Origin: JAJZEO01 sp964350315
Lineage (GTDB): Bacteria; Chlamydiota; Chlamydiia; Chlamydiales; 2-12-FULL-49-11
DNA length: 64,000 nt
Assembly (NCBI GenBank): GCA_964350315.1
Contig: CAYGJD010000003.1
Coordinates: forward strand, 1-64,000
Reading direction: 5' to 3'
Below are positions 34,935-43,515 of this stretch, piece after piece. Under the pieces are notes generated by a model. It had not been told where the DNA came from. It searched no databases and worked only from the letters and a program-made list of their open reading frames with translations. Within the stretch, counting starts at the first letter, position 1; every line of letters starts with the position of its first letter. A program made the translations under genes and the position numbers.

Positions 34935-36362
34935 TTATCCTACGGAGCTTTCTAGCTTTAATGTTAATAATTTTTCAGCCTCAACAGCAAATTCTAAAGG
35001 CATCTTTGAAATCACATCTTTGCAAAAACCATTTACAATAAGATTAATTGCATTTTCCCGTGATATCCCACGTGATTGAAGATAAAACAATTGCTCTTCA
35101 TTCATCTTCGATGTCGATGCTTCGTGTTCAACACTTGCTGCCTCGTTATGCACTTCGATATAAGGAAACGTATTCGCAGAACATTTGTTCCCAACTAACA
35201 TTGAATCACACTGAGTGTAATTTCTTGCTTTGTGGGCTCCACCTGCTATCGAAACTAATCCACGGTATGAGTTATGTGACTCATCTGCAGATATTCCCTT
35301 TGAAATGATCGTTGATTTCGTGCGCTTGCCCTTATGAATCATCTTACTTCCAGTATCAGCCTGCATTTTTCCATTTGTCAATGCTACTGAATAAAATTCC
35401 CCAACCGAATCATCCCCTTCTAAGATACAACTTGGATATTTCCAAGTAATCGCTGCACCAGCTTCGACTTGCGTCCAACAAATTTTTGATCGATTCCCAG
35501 CACAACGACCGCGTTTTGTAACGAAGTTAAATATTCCGCCCTTCCCTGTTTCAGGATCTCCCGAATACCAGTTTTGTACTGTTGAGTATTTAATCTCTGC
35601 ATTTTCATGGGCAATTAATTCTACAACTGCTGCATGCAATTGATTCGTATCATATGCTGGCGCAGTACAACCTTCAAGATAGCTTACGTATGAATCAGGT
35701 TCTGCAATGATCAATGTTCTTTCAAACTGCCCTGTCTCTTTATCATTAATTCTAAAGTATGTTGAAAGTTCAATAGGACAGCGAACACCTTTTGGAACAT
35801 ATACAAATGATCCGTCAGAAAAAACAGCTGAATTAAGAGCCGCATAAAAATTATCCCCAATTGGAACAACGCTTCCTAAATACTTCTCGATGATTTCAGG
35901 ATATTTTTGAATTGCCTCACCCATCGGGCAAAGTATCACCCCAGCCTCTTCAAGCTTCTTATTAAATGAGGTAGAAATCGAAACCGAATCAAAAACAACA
36001 TCAATAGCAACATTACTCAAACGTTTTTGCTCATCTAAAGGAATCCCCAACCGCTCGAAAGTCTCCAACAATTTAGGATCAACATCATCCAAAGAATCAA
36101 GTTTTGGCTTGTGTTTTGGCTCACTGAAATAACGAATGTCGTTATAATCAATTTTTGGATAGTGAACATTTGACCACCTCGGCTCTTCCATTTTAAGCCA
36201 TTTTTGAAAAGCTTTTAAACGAAAGTTGAGCATGAACTCAGGCTCAGATTTTTTTTTCGAAATTGCACGTACGATATCTTCATTCAGCCCCTTTTCAAAG
36301 GCTTCTGATTCAATATCGGTTACAAATCCCCATTTATATCCCTTGGAAGACTCTTCTAACAA
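34935..36362 (-). CDS. sufB: Fe-S assembly scaffold SufB
   Basis: Cluster-building scaffold of the SUF system, 475 residues, first gene of sufBCDS. Conserved blocks include GVRCPIELSTYFRIN, TAPAYDTNQLHAAVVELIA, NRSKICWTQVEAGAAITWKYPSCIL (with the functional Cys), and HEASTSKMNEEQLFYLQSRG. The start is probably a TTG at 36362 with AGAGGTG upstream; no better ATG fits the family's N-terminus. Its own strong promoter lies just upstream at 36420-36392. Confidence 0.95.
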   Translation of the reverse strand: MLEESSKGYKWGFVTDIESEAFEKGLNEDIVRAISKKKSEPEFMLNFRLKAFQKWLKMEEPRWSNVHYPKIDYNDIRYFSEPKHKPKLDSLDDVDPKLLETFERLGIPLDEQKRLSNVAIDVVFDSVSISTSFNKKLEEAGVILCPMGEAIQKYPEIIEKYLGSVVPIGDNFYAALNSAVFSDGSFVYVPKGVRCPIELSTYFRINDKETGQFERTLIIAEPDSYVSYLEGCTAPAYDTNQLHAAVVELIAHENAEIKYSTVQNWYSGDPETGKGGIFNFVTKRGRCAGNRSKICWTQVEAGAAITWKYPSCILEGDDSVGEFYSVALTNGKMQADTGSKMIHKGKRTKSTIISKGISADESHNSYRGLVSIAGGAHKARNYTQCDSMLVGNKCSANTFPYIEVHNEAASVEHEASTSKMNEEQLFYLQSRGISRENAINLIVNGFCKDVISKMPLEFAVEAEKLLTLKLESSVG

Positions 36363-36391
36363 TTGTCACCTCTGATTCAAAAATTGTGTCT

Positions 36392-36420
36392 ATCATACCC
36401 CTTTAGAAAGACATTGTCAA
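36392..36420 (-). promoter_or_regulatory. Consensus promoter of the suf operon
   Basis: On the minus strand TTGACA (36420-36415), a 17-base spacer and TATGAT (36397-36392). The predicted start is about 20 bases before the sufB TTG. No IscR- or Fur-like box was recognised beside it. Confidence 0.75.
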
Positions 36421-36611
36421 TCGAAGTAGAAAAAAAAGCGCTCCTCCATTTAATCAACTCTCTCAATCTAAGCACGGATCTTATGAGAATCCACCTTGCA
36501 ACATAAAGACAATTTTTTAAGATTTTGTAAAAAATCTTGTGCAAAAAAATCATTATCTGTTTATCGTCTCAAGTACAAATTTAACACATGCCTAAACGGC
36601 AAGGAGGTTTT

Positions 36612-37739
36612 ATGGATATAGAAAAAGCTTACAGAAACTGTTGTAAGGTGGCAATAGCTTCTGTAGCAGTAACAACACTATTAAGTGCATCATCTCTCTA
36701 TGCAGAAGATGCTACTCCAACAACACTACCAACAGTGGTAGAAGAAACTCCTGCTGAAGATGTGGCCCCAGCTTCAGAAGACGCAGTTGTAGCAACGCCT
36801 GTAACTTTAGATTTCGAAGTTGTTACCGATGACTCGAAAGTCGAAGAAGCAACAACAGTTACAGAAACTCCTGAAGTTGCAGTAGAGTCTACTGTCGAAG
36901 CTGAAACTCCTGTAGTTGTAGTAGAACCTACTGTCGAAGCTGAAACTCCTGAAGTTGCAGTAGAGCCAACAGTTGTTACTGGTGTTCCAGAAGTTACTCA
37001 AGAAACAACGACAGTCACAGAAACAACCGTTGTCACAGAAACTACAACAACAGAAGTTGTAGAAGGCGCAATAGGCCCAGATGCAGAAATGCTAGTTGGT
37101 TATGCAAAAGAAATTATTGAAGCTATCGAAGACAAGCTTGAATGGAAAGACATTCCTGTTGTGATGGAAATGAGCGCAAAAATGCTTGGTCATTTCTCAA
37201 AATTGACAGTTGAAATGAAAAGAGACTGTTTAATCGATGTGTTGAACTACGTGATTGATAACACAGATACTCCGTGGTTACCAGATCGCTTGACTGACCC
37301 ATTTTTTAAGGCTATGATTCCGCCATTTGCCTACATCTTTATTACTGATGATTTCCTAGCAGAAATTGATTTCACAGTTCCACAAGAACTTGTAGAAAGC
37401 AAAGATTTTGTTGGTGTTGCTGAAATGATCAGAGCTAAATTCTCTGATGGATTTCGCTGGTCTGACTTAACATTTGCAATTGGTGCCGCGTTTACTTTCG
37501 GTGAGCAACTCACAGATCTTTCTTGGGAAGAACGTGGTGACGTTATGATTGACTTGGTCGATTATATTGTAGACAACACAGATACCCCTTGGATGCCAGA
37601 CAGTTTCTCTGATCCAATTTTCAAGGCTTTTGCCCACACAACTATCCAAGTGATGGTCATGTCTAAGAAAAACGAGGAACTTGGCGCTGGTGAAGCGGCT
37701 CTTTTAGAAGAAGTTGCAGCTTTAGCTAAGAATAACTAA
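36612..37739 (+). CDS. Secreted protein with Val/Glu/Thr repeats and a duplicated C-terminal domain
   Basis: Unrecognised 375-residue protein. A signal peptide (cleavage near SLYAED) leads into an acidic Val/Glu/Thr/Pro region with three 13-residue tandem repeats (residues 85-123). The C-terminal half holds two copies of a domain of about 90 residues (near 156-245 and 262-350) sharing the motif VIDNTDTPWLPD(R)LTDPFFKA / IVDNTDTPWMPD(S)FSDPIFKA. GGAGG stands upstream of the ATG. A strong terminator follows. The build suggests a cell-surface or periplasmic protein; no enzymatic motif is visible. Confidence 0.75.
   Translation: MDIEKAYRNCCKVAIASVAVTTLLSASSLYAEDATPTTLPTVVEETPAEDVAPASEDAVVATPVTLDFEVVTDDSKVEEATTVTETPEVAVESTVEAETPVVVVEPTVEAETPEVAVEPTVVTGVPEVTQETTTVTETTVVTETTTTEVVEGAIGPDAEMLVGYAKEIIEAIEDKLEWKDIPVVMEMSAKMLGHFSKLTVEMKRDCLIDVLNYVIDNTDTPWLPDRLTDPFFKAMIPPFAYIFITDDFLAEIDFTVPQELVESKDFVGVAEMIRAKFSDGFRWSDLTFAIGAAFTFGEQLTDLSWEERGDVMIDLVDYIVDNTDTPWMPDSFSDPIFKAFAHTTIQVMVMSKKNEELGAGEAALLEEVAALAKNN
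36864..36980 (+). repeat. Three 39-bp tandem repeats
   Basis: Units start at 36864, 36903 and 36942 and encode ETPEVAVESTVEA, ETPVVVVEPTVEA and ETPEVAVEPTVVT. They lie within the secreted protein at 36612 and could vary in copy number between strains. Confidence 0.85.
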
Positions 37740-37763
37740 GTATTTCTCAGATAAACGTAATAG

Positions 37764-37792
37764 AGGCGCTGGAACATTCTAGCGCCTTTTTT
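37764..37792 (+). terminator. Rho-independent terminator after 36612-37739
   Basis: Stem AGGCGCT/AGCGCCT (37764-37770 with 37781-37787), extended inside by GAA/TTC, with a T-run at 37787-37792. Confidence 0.85.
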
Positions 37793-37795
37793 GTA

Positions 37796-37973
37796 TTATT
37801 TTTTCCCTTTCTTTTCCATGGCAGCTCCACAAGTTGTGCACTTGCCTTTCCAAACTATCTTTCCGTCTTTTGTAACTTTTTTAACATCTTTCATCTTTCG
37901 ATTTGCTTTACACTTTGAGCAGTAACCTTCTACTTCTTTTTCTTTTTCTTTTTTCTTTTTTCTTTTTTGCCAT
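37796..37973 (-). CDS. Zinc-ribbon (DUF5679-like) protein with an apparent frameshift in an A-rich start
   Basis: The body encodes VEGYCSKCKANRKMKDVKKV and ends GKCTTCGAAMEKKGKK, with two CxxC pairs that would hold zinc, like DUF5679 proteins. The best start is ATG at 37973 with AGGAG six bases upstream, beginning MAKKKK. Read directly it runs into a stop after 21 codons; the zinc-ribbon frame is one base off, and it has no start codon with a ribosome-binding site of its own. The change lies in runs of five to six A between 37968 and 37938. So this is either a sequence error, a broken gene or slippage during transcription or translation. Confidence 0.65.
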
Positions 37974-38062
37974 ACTAAACTCCTATTTTTCTGGTAATTA
38001 CAGAATAACAGAGCAGGCAGAAATGAGCTTAAGTTGCTTATAATAAGCAATGAGACTTGTGA

Positions 38063-38476
38063 CTAGTTTACACCAAGATAGATATCAACTTCTGAGTCGT
38101 TTTTATATTCTTCGTAATCAACGCGATACGAGCGCAACCCTTCTTTGTTTCCCCAGATCATTTTCCACTGATCAATCAGAGCAAGAGGCATTCTTCCTTT
38201 AGCTTTAACAACTTCATATTTGCCTTCAGGAACTTCTCTTAAACTTAAACCTGCTTTGATTTCATCTTGCGTTAGAGTGTGATCACCGCGAACTCTTTTA
38301 CCGACAAGATAGCGATAAGGCTTCATAAAATTCCCTTCATAATTGTCATAGACGGCATACGTTCCAGCCCCATCAACATGTTCCAAGATTTCATATAAAG
38401 CATCCCACAAAGCAGCGATGTCTTGCATAGCGGTTTCTGGCTGAATGATTTTTTCAATCCCTATGACTTTAAACAT
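38063..38476 (-). CDS. GyrI-like / effector-binding domain protein
   Basis: 137-residue protein that fits the GyrI-like small-molecule-binding fold found in AraC-type regulators and integron-encoded effector-binding proteins: AALWDALYEI, TYAVYDNYEGNFMKPYRYLVGKRV, EVPEGKYEVVKAKGRMP and the final VDYEEYKNDSEVDIYLGV. No DNA-binding domain is attached. It starts within the end of kdsB (16-base overlap), so it belongs to the rfb-kdsB transcript. Its ligand and role are unknown. Confidence 0.72.
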   Translation of the reverse strand: MFKVIGIEKIIQPETAMQDIAALWDALYEILEHVDGAGTYAVYDNYEGNFMKPYRYLVGKRVRGDHTLTQDEIKAGLSLREVPEGKYEVVKAKGRMPLALIDQWKMIWGNKEGLRSYRVDYEEYKNDSEVDIYLGVN

Positions 38477-39234
38477 TCTCTCTCCTTTCTTTCTTCGATG
38501 ATTAAAACAGCTTTTTTTAAATCTTCGGGCGTATCTATTCCTAGCGTTTCATGACTTGTGACATAGACCCGAATAGGCAATCCATGCTCCAGGTATGCTA
38601 ATTGCTCTAATTTTTCAGAGGTTGCAAGGGGGCTATTGGGTAAATTGGCGATTTCTTTTAGAGTTTTATCAGAATATGCATAGATCCCTATATGCTTTGA
38701 CGCAAGTGGTTTTATAGAAAAGTCGCCGTCTCGACAAAAAGGAATCGGCAAACGGGAAAAAAAGATCGCGTTGCCTTTGATATCAGTCACAACTTTTGTC
38801 ACATTTGGATTATTCAGCTCATCATATGTGAGTGATTTCTTCAATGTCCAAATCCCTACATTGTTTTTTTCATCAATCCCCTGAAGGAGACTATCGATCA
38901 TCTCATCTGAAATAAATGGTTCATCTACTTGCCAATTTACCCAGATATCTGAGGTTTTATTACTGTTTTGCACAAGTTCTATCAAGCGATGCGTTCCAGT
39001 AGGACAATCAGGATCTGTCATTACATAACTACCGCCAAAAGATTCGATCTTTTCTTTTGCCTCTTCGCTATCAATTGCAAAAATCACTTCATCAAATTTT
39101 TGACATTCATTTGCTCGATTCCAAACCCGTTCAAGCAAAGTTTTACCGACTAGATTTGAAAGTATTTTATTTGGCAATCTTGTCGAACGGAGTCTTGCAG
39201 GAATCACGCAGGTAACTTTCTTTTTCTCAATCAT
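38461..39234 (-). CDS. kdsB: 3-deoxy-manno-octulosonate cytidylyltransferase (CMP-Kdo synthetase)
   Basis: Activates Kdo for lipopolysaccharide core synthesis. The 257-residue product begins with the nucleotide-binding block CVIPARLRSTRLPNKIL and continues with FAIDSEEAKEKI, TGTHRLIELV, NWQVDEPFI and the terminal LGIDTPEDLKKA. All family motifs are present. Its ATG overlaps the rfbB stop by eight bases. Confidence 0.95.
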   Translation of the reverse strand: MIEKKKVTCVIPARLRSTRLPNKILSNLVGKTLLERVWNRANECQKFDEVIFAIDSEEAKEKIESFGGSYVMTDPDCPTGTHRLIELVQNSNKTSDIWVNWQVDEPFISDEMIDSLLQGIDEKNNVGIWTLKKSLTYDELNNPNVTKVVTDIKGNAIFFSRLPIPFCRDGDFSIKPLASKHIGIYAYSDKTLKEIANLPNSPLATSEKLEQLAYLEHGLPIRVYVTSHETLGIDTPEDLKKAVLIIEERKERECLKS

Positions 39235-40210
39235 TAATCATTCCCTCAATTGATTTTCTCAATCCTTGTGTAAAATTCATTCTTGGTTGCCAGCCGAGTT
39301 CTTTTTTTATTTTTGTGATATCCATTGCATATCTAAAATCATGCCCTGGACGGTCTTCTACGTAAGCGATCTGTCTTTTATACATATCGGGATCATCTCC
39401 TGAAATTTCTGAAACAGCGTGGATAATTTGATCAATGACAGAAATGTTTGTTTGTTCATTTTCTCCTCCCACGTTGTAGACTTCTCCCTTTCTTCCCTTT
39501 GTCATAATTGTATAAATTGCTTCTGTATGATCGCGCACATAGAGCCAATCACGTATGTTGTTTCCACTGCCATAAATGGTAAGAGCGTCACCATTAATGC
39601 AACGTGAGACCATTTTGGGAATGAGTTTTTCTTCGTGTTGGCACATCCCATAGTTATTTGCCGCGTGGGAAATGGTAAGCTCAAGCCCAAATGTTCTTCG
39701 GTATGACATGACAAGATGGTCTGCTGCAGCTTTTGATGCTGCATAGGGGGAGCTGGGTTTATAATTTGACTCTTCAGTAAAAATCCCTTCATGTGTTGGC
39801 AAATCGCCATAAACCTCATCTGTTGAAATGTAGTGCATATAAATGTGGGGATGCCTTCTAACAACTTCAAGAAGTGAATAGGTTCCAATAATATTTGTTT
39901 CAATAAAGGTCTTTGGTTCATCAATACTTCTATCAACATGTGTTTCTGCAGCAAAATGAACAATCGCTTCAATATGGTGCTCTGTAATAATTTTTTCGAC
40001 TAAATTTATATCGCAAATATCCCCTTTCAGAAACGTATACCTGGGATCATCCTTGATTTGAGCTAGATTATCTAAATTCGCGGCATAAGTCAAGAGATCG
40101 AGATTTACAATCTTTCCTTCAAAAGGAAGATCTAAAAGAAGGTATCGAATAAAATCCGATCCCATAAAACCAGCACCACCGGTGACCAATATATTTCGAC
40201 GATCTTTCAT
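39227..40210 (-). CDS. rfbB: dTDP-glucose 4,6-dehydratase
   Basis: Second step of dTDP-rhamnose-type synthesis, an extended short-chain dehydrogenase of 327 residues. Visible are the NAD-binding GGAGFMGSDFIRYL, HFAAETHVDRSIDEP, the catalytic STDEVYG and YAASKAAADHLV (YxxxK), and NNYGMCQHEEKLIP. It lies 10 bases after rfbD on the same strand. The cluster has rfbC, D and B but no rfbA in the window. Confidence 0.96.
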   Translation of the reverse strand: MKDRRNILVTGGAGFMGSDFIRYLLLDLPFEGKIVNLDLLTYAANLDNLAQIKDDPRYTFLKGDICDINLVEKIITEHHIEAIVHFAAETHVDRSIDEPKTFIETNIIGTYSLLEVVRRHPHIYMHYISTDEVYGDLPTHEGIFTEESNYKPSSPYAASKAAADHLVMSYRRTFGLELTISHAANNYGMCQHEEKLIPKMVSRCINGDALTIYGSGNNIRDWLYVRDHTEAIYTIMTKGRKGEVYNVGGENEQTNISVIDQIIHAVSEISGDDPDMYKRQIAYVEDRPGHDFRYAMDITKIKKELGWQPRMNFTQGLRKSIEGMIND

Positions 40211-40220
40211 TCATCAATCC

Positions 40221-41096
40221 TTAATCTATGATCCATCCGATTTCTCGCAAATATTCTCTTAAAGCTGCCTGCCAAGATGGAATGGGAAAAGGCAGGTATT
40301 CTTCTATTTTATGAGTTGATAAGACAGAGCGTTTAGGCCGAGCTGCGGCCCTTCCAAATTCTGCACTTTGCATTCCAATGATTCTATTGCACTTAATCGC
40401 TCGTCCTTTTTCATTTGCATAGTTTTTCACCTCTTCAACAAGCTCAAACCGACTTGCCGTCCCCTTATTTACAAAGTGAAAGATCCCCTTTTCATTTCTA
40501 ATTGCCCAAATTGCTTGTACTAAGTGAGGAACGTATGTAGGAGAGCTTGTTTGATCAATAATTCCTTTCGCCTCATCCTTGGTTTCAAGCATGCGTATAA
40601 TTCCTGAAACAAGCCCGGGCTTTGCCGCGCCAAAAAGAGACGCTGTTCTTACACAAACCGCTTCAGGATACATCTCGAGCATTTTTTGCTCACCTTCTAG
40701 CTTCGTTATCCCGTATTGATTGATCGGAGAAATAGGATCACTCTCCTCATAATCTGTCTCTTTTTCCCCATCAAATACATAATCTGTCCCGATATGAATC
40801 AGCTTAACTTCATATTCTTTAGCAAGTTCTGCCAAATTTACGACCCCTTTCACATTCACATCATAGGCAAGGTCTTTTTCTTGATCTTCTGCCAAATCGA
40901 CATTTACGTTAGCACTGCAGTTGATGATATGTGTTGGGTGGTGCTTGTTAAAAAAGCTTCTAATTGACTCTTTATCAGTAATGTCAGCTTCCGATCGTGA
41001 GGATCCCACGTGGGCAACATTCTTACTTTTAAGAAATTTCATCATCTCAATACCAACAAGACCAAGCTTTGCTACAACCCAAACTTTTTCACTCAT
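40221..41096 (-). CDS. rfbD: dTDP-4-dehydrorhamnose reductase
   Basis: Last step of dTDP-L-rhamnose synthesis, an extended short-chain dehydrogenase of 291 residues. The catalytic YGITKLEGEQ (YxxxK) and IINCSANVNVDLAE, IHIGTDYVFDGEKE and SLFGAAKPGL blocks are typical. The N-terminal nucleotide-binding loop reads AKLGLVGIEMMKFL and departs from the usual GxxGQLG, so specificity is less certain. It overlaps rfbC by four bases (ATGA). Confidence 0.88.
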   Translation of the reverse strand: MSEKVWVVAKLGLVGIEMMKFLKSKNVAHVGSSRSEADITDKESIRSFFNKHHPTHIINCSANVNVDLAEDQEKDLAYDVNVKGVVNLAELAKEYEVKLIHIGTDYVFDGEKETDYEESDPISPINQYGITKLEGEQKMLEMYPEAVCVRTASLFGAAKPGLVSGIIRMLETKDEAKGIIDQTSSPTYVPHLVQAIWAIRNEKGIFHFVNKGTASRFELVEEVKNYANEKGRAIKCNRIIGMQSAEFGRAAARPKRSVLSTHKIEEYLPFPIPSWQAALREYLREIGWIID

Positions 41097-41638
41097 AAGA
41101 TGATCTCCGTAAGTAAAGGCGCTCTTCGATCTCTTTGAGAAATAATAGGTTCACTGATTGGCCAATCTATTCCGATTTTAGGATCATCAAAGCGAAATCC
41201 CCCTTCTGTTTCTGGATTATATAAAGAGGAAACCTTATAAATCACATGTGCATCATCAGATAAAACACAAAATCCATGCGCAAATCCTTCAGGCATAAAA
41301 AACTGATAATGATTGCCTTCTGTGAGATGAACCATTTCATATTGGCCAAAAGTCGGCGAATGAGGTCGAATGTCAACAGCTACATCCAGAATTTCTCCCT
41401 TAGCGCATGTGATAAGCTTTGCTTGCCCTGGTTGAAAATGCATTCCCCGAATCACATTCTTAAGCGAATAAGAATGATTATCTTGCGGGAATTCTAAGTC
41501 GACACCAAACTCCTCATAACGAGATTTTTGATACATCTCCATAAAAAAGCCCCGCTCATCGCGATGTACTTCTGGTTTTATGAGAATCAAGCCATTAATC
41601 ATACCTCTATTACTAATGATCTCCCCCTCTTTTTGCAA
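41093..41638 (-). CDS. rfbC: dTDP-4-dehydrorhamnose 3,5-epimerase
   Basis: Cupin-fold epimerase of 181 residues acting between RfbB and RfbD. Landmarks are LILIKPEVHRDERGFFMEMY, the catalytic His in VIRGMHFQPGQAKLI, the VDIRPHSPTFGQYE block, FMPEGFAHGFCVLSDDA and YNPETEGGFRFDDP. The family N-terminus needs residues before the internal ATG (MINGL), so I use a TTG at 41638; an ATT start behind GAGGGGGAG is an alternative. First gene of the rfbC-rfbD-rfbB-kdsB run, divergent from 41748. Confidence 0.93.
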   Translation of the reverse strand: MQKEGEIISNRGMINGLILIKPEVHRDERGFFMEMYQKSRYEEFGVDLEFPQDNHSYSLKNVIRGMHFQPGQAKLITCAKGEILDVAVDIRPHSPTFGQYEMVHLTEGNHYQFFMPEGFAHGFCVLSDDAHVIYKVSSLYNPETEGGFRFDDPKIGIDWPISEPIISQRDRRAPLLTEIIL

Positions 41639-41747
41639 TCAATTCCAGATAAACATGCAACCTGCTGCAAAGTAAAAACTTATGCTTTTTCTCTTTTCTC
41701 AAATATGGTAGACTTGCCCTTTCTTACATAATAATTATGGAAATATC

Positions 41748-43469
41748 ATGGAAATACACCTCTCAGCAGCACAATTAAACCAAATGTACTCTCATTTGCC
41801 AGGTGTCTTATTTACAGAGAAAAACAAAGCCAACCTCCTAAGCAACATTACCGGCAAATCCTGGGTCGTAACGCTTCAGCCTGTAGAGCAACAAGCAACG
41901 CAAAGACTCTTTACCGGCTGGGAGTATCACCCTCCAACAAGTGGCGACGGAAGCCCAACTTCTATAAAAGAAGACACTATACGTGAAATCTGGTCTCAAA
42001 GACCCCAGCCAACTAAACCAAGTGCTATCTGGAATGGCCTCAGCGTTTCCACAACTCCTGAATCGAATGCTCATACGCCTACAGAAGATCCAGATGCTTT
42101 AGCACCACCTTGCTTTCTACAAGGCCTTGAAAGTTTGCTCTCAATAAATGAGACTTGTATGGACGATCCCAAAGAGTTACTTTTAGCAGAAAGATTAATG
42201 CTCGGATTGGGCAGAACTAAAGCTTGTTTAAGCAATGTCTTTTCTTCCTCAACTCATAACGAATCTCTAATTCTTTTTGATCAAGCGATGAGTATTGCAA
42301 CCCGGTCAGATTTTACATTAAATCTATATGCTCCAAGTAAGAAGGAAAAAACTTTTTTCCCTGAAGACATTGCAAGAACAATCATCGATGCTTTAGAACA
42401 AGCCTCTAGCTGGATCTCAGATTTTGAACCATCAATGAAAGCCTCTTTTAAAAATAAAGTCATCGGCATCTTAGGAACTCTTAGCGAAAGCCTTGATCCA
42501 AACCACCCATTTGTTTTTGCATTAAATGAGGACGAACTCTCTGAGTTAGACATCAATGATATTTTTGCCTTTAAAAAAACCTTGCCTGCAATTGACTACG
42601 GAAATAAAAGCCCAGTAGATCATTTACCAGGAGGAGTTTTTTCCCTTTATCACCTACCTCTTACTCCCCGATTCGCTCTTTTACCAGAAAATAACGATGA
42701 ATGGGATTCGTTATCAAATTACATCGAAAAAATGCAAGAAGGAAACACTGCTGATTATCTTTTTCCAGTAATTGCAGCTGTACTTGCATGTAGTTCTCCT
42801 TCACTTTCTAACCAAAAAGGAAGCGATCTTAGAAAATTTGTACAAATAATAGAAGAGCACCAACCCCAAATACATGCTGGTTACATCTCATTTATGGTAA
42901 GAGCAACAAGACCTCCATTAATCCCCTTTCTTGGTGAAACGATCACAGAAAAATATGGGAAAAATGTCCTTGCTTTACCTCCCCACACATCAACAGCCTG
43001 GAGTAGCTCTTTGCTCTATTTCTTAGAAGAAACAAAGCGTTCACTAAAAAAAGCAGAAGAAGCAGAATCTACTGAAAACCCTAGAAACCTTATACACCTT
43101 CTTATATTGACAAGAAGCTTAACTCCTTCTTTTTCCGTTTTTCCTGAAATTGTCAAAAGAGAATTCAACAACCTATCGAGAATGATTTTTAAAGCAGTCT
43201 CAGAAGCTTATCTAAATTCAAAAAAAGACGATGTACAACAAGCATGGAACGTCTTTGCTCAAGAATGTCGCATATTCGCTGTACTTCAACAAAAGCAAAT
43301 TTGCCAAATAGCCATAAACTATTTGTATGATCAATTCACAAGATTTGAGCAAAAAATCTACAAAACTCCTGCTGCTTATACAGAAAGCTCCACCACAACA
43401 AAAAAAGAAAATGAAACGCAATATCGATCATATTTAGAAAAAATAACACAAGCATCTACAAGAAATTAA
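41748..43469 (+). CDS. Unknown family protein, tandem paralogue 1 of 3
   Basis: Unrecognised 573-residue helical protein without signal peptide or clear membrane segment. It opens with HLSAAQLNQMYSHLPGVLFT and continues EKNKANLLSNITGKSW, a block shared almost word for word with the next two genes. A Pro/Ser-rich linker (residues 65-115) leads to helical repeats. A second shared block, TSTAWSSSLLYFLEETKRSL, lies near residue 412. The conserved start and divergent body recall host-directed or multi-copy lineage-specific families; no catalytic motif is visible. Confidence 0.78.
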   Translation: MEIHLSAAQLNQMYSHLPGVLFTEKNKANLLSNITGKSWVVTLQPVEQQATQRLFTGWEYHPPTSGDGSPTSIKEDTIREIWSQRPQPTKPSAIWNGLSVSTTPESNAHTPTEDPDALAPPCFLQGLESLLSINETCMDDPKELLLAERLMLGLGRTKACLSNVFSSSTHNESLILFDQAMSIATRSDFTLNLYAPSKKEKTFFPEDIARTIIDALEQASSWISDFEPSMKASFKNKVIGILGTLSESLDPNHPFVFALNEDELSELDINDIFAFKKTLPAIDYGNKSPVDHLPGGVFSLYHLPLTPRFALLPENNDEWDSLSNYIEKMQEGNTADYLFPVIAAVLACSSPSLSNQKGSDLRKFVQIIEEHQPQIHAGYISFMVRATRPPLIPFLGETITEKYGKNVLALPPHTSTAWSSSLLYFLEETKRSLKKAEEAESTENPRNLIHLLILTRSLTPSFSVFPEIVKREFNNLSRMIFKAVSEAYLNSKKDDVQQAWNVFAQECRIFAVLQQKQICQIAINYLYDQFTRFEQKIYKTPAAYTESSTTTKKENETQYRSYLEKITQASTRN

Positions 43470-43515
43470 TTACGCAAAAAAACCTAGCTATACTCACTCC
43501 CGGTAGGAAAACCAC

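Noticed and set aside
36520..36560. AT-rich inverted repeat AAGATTTtgtaaaAAATCTT upstream of the repeat-rich secreted gene
   Set aside because: Short, A/T only and not followed by a T run in either sense; it is expected by chance in DNA of this composition.
37796..38050. Zinc-ribbon frame extended upstream to 38050
   Set aside because: The extension starts at TTG without a ribosome-binding site and adds residues unlike the family; the ATG at 37973 with AGGAG is a better start in another frame.
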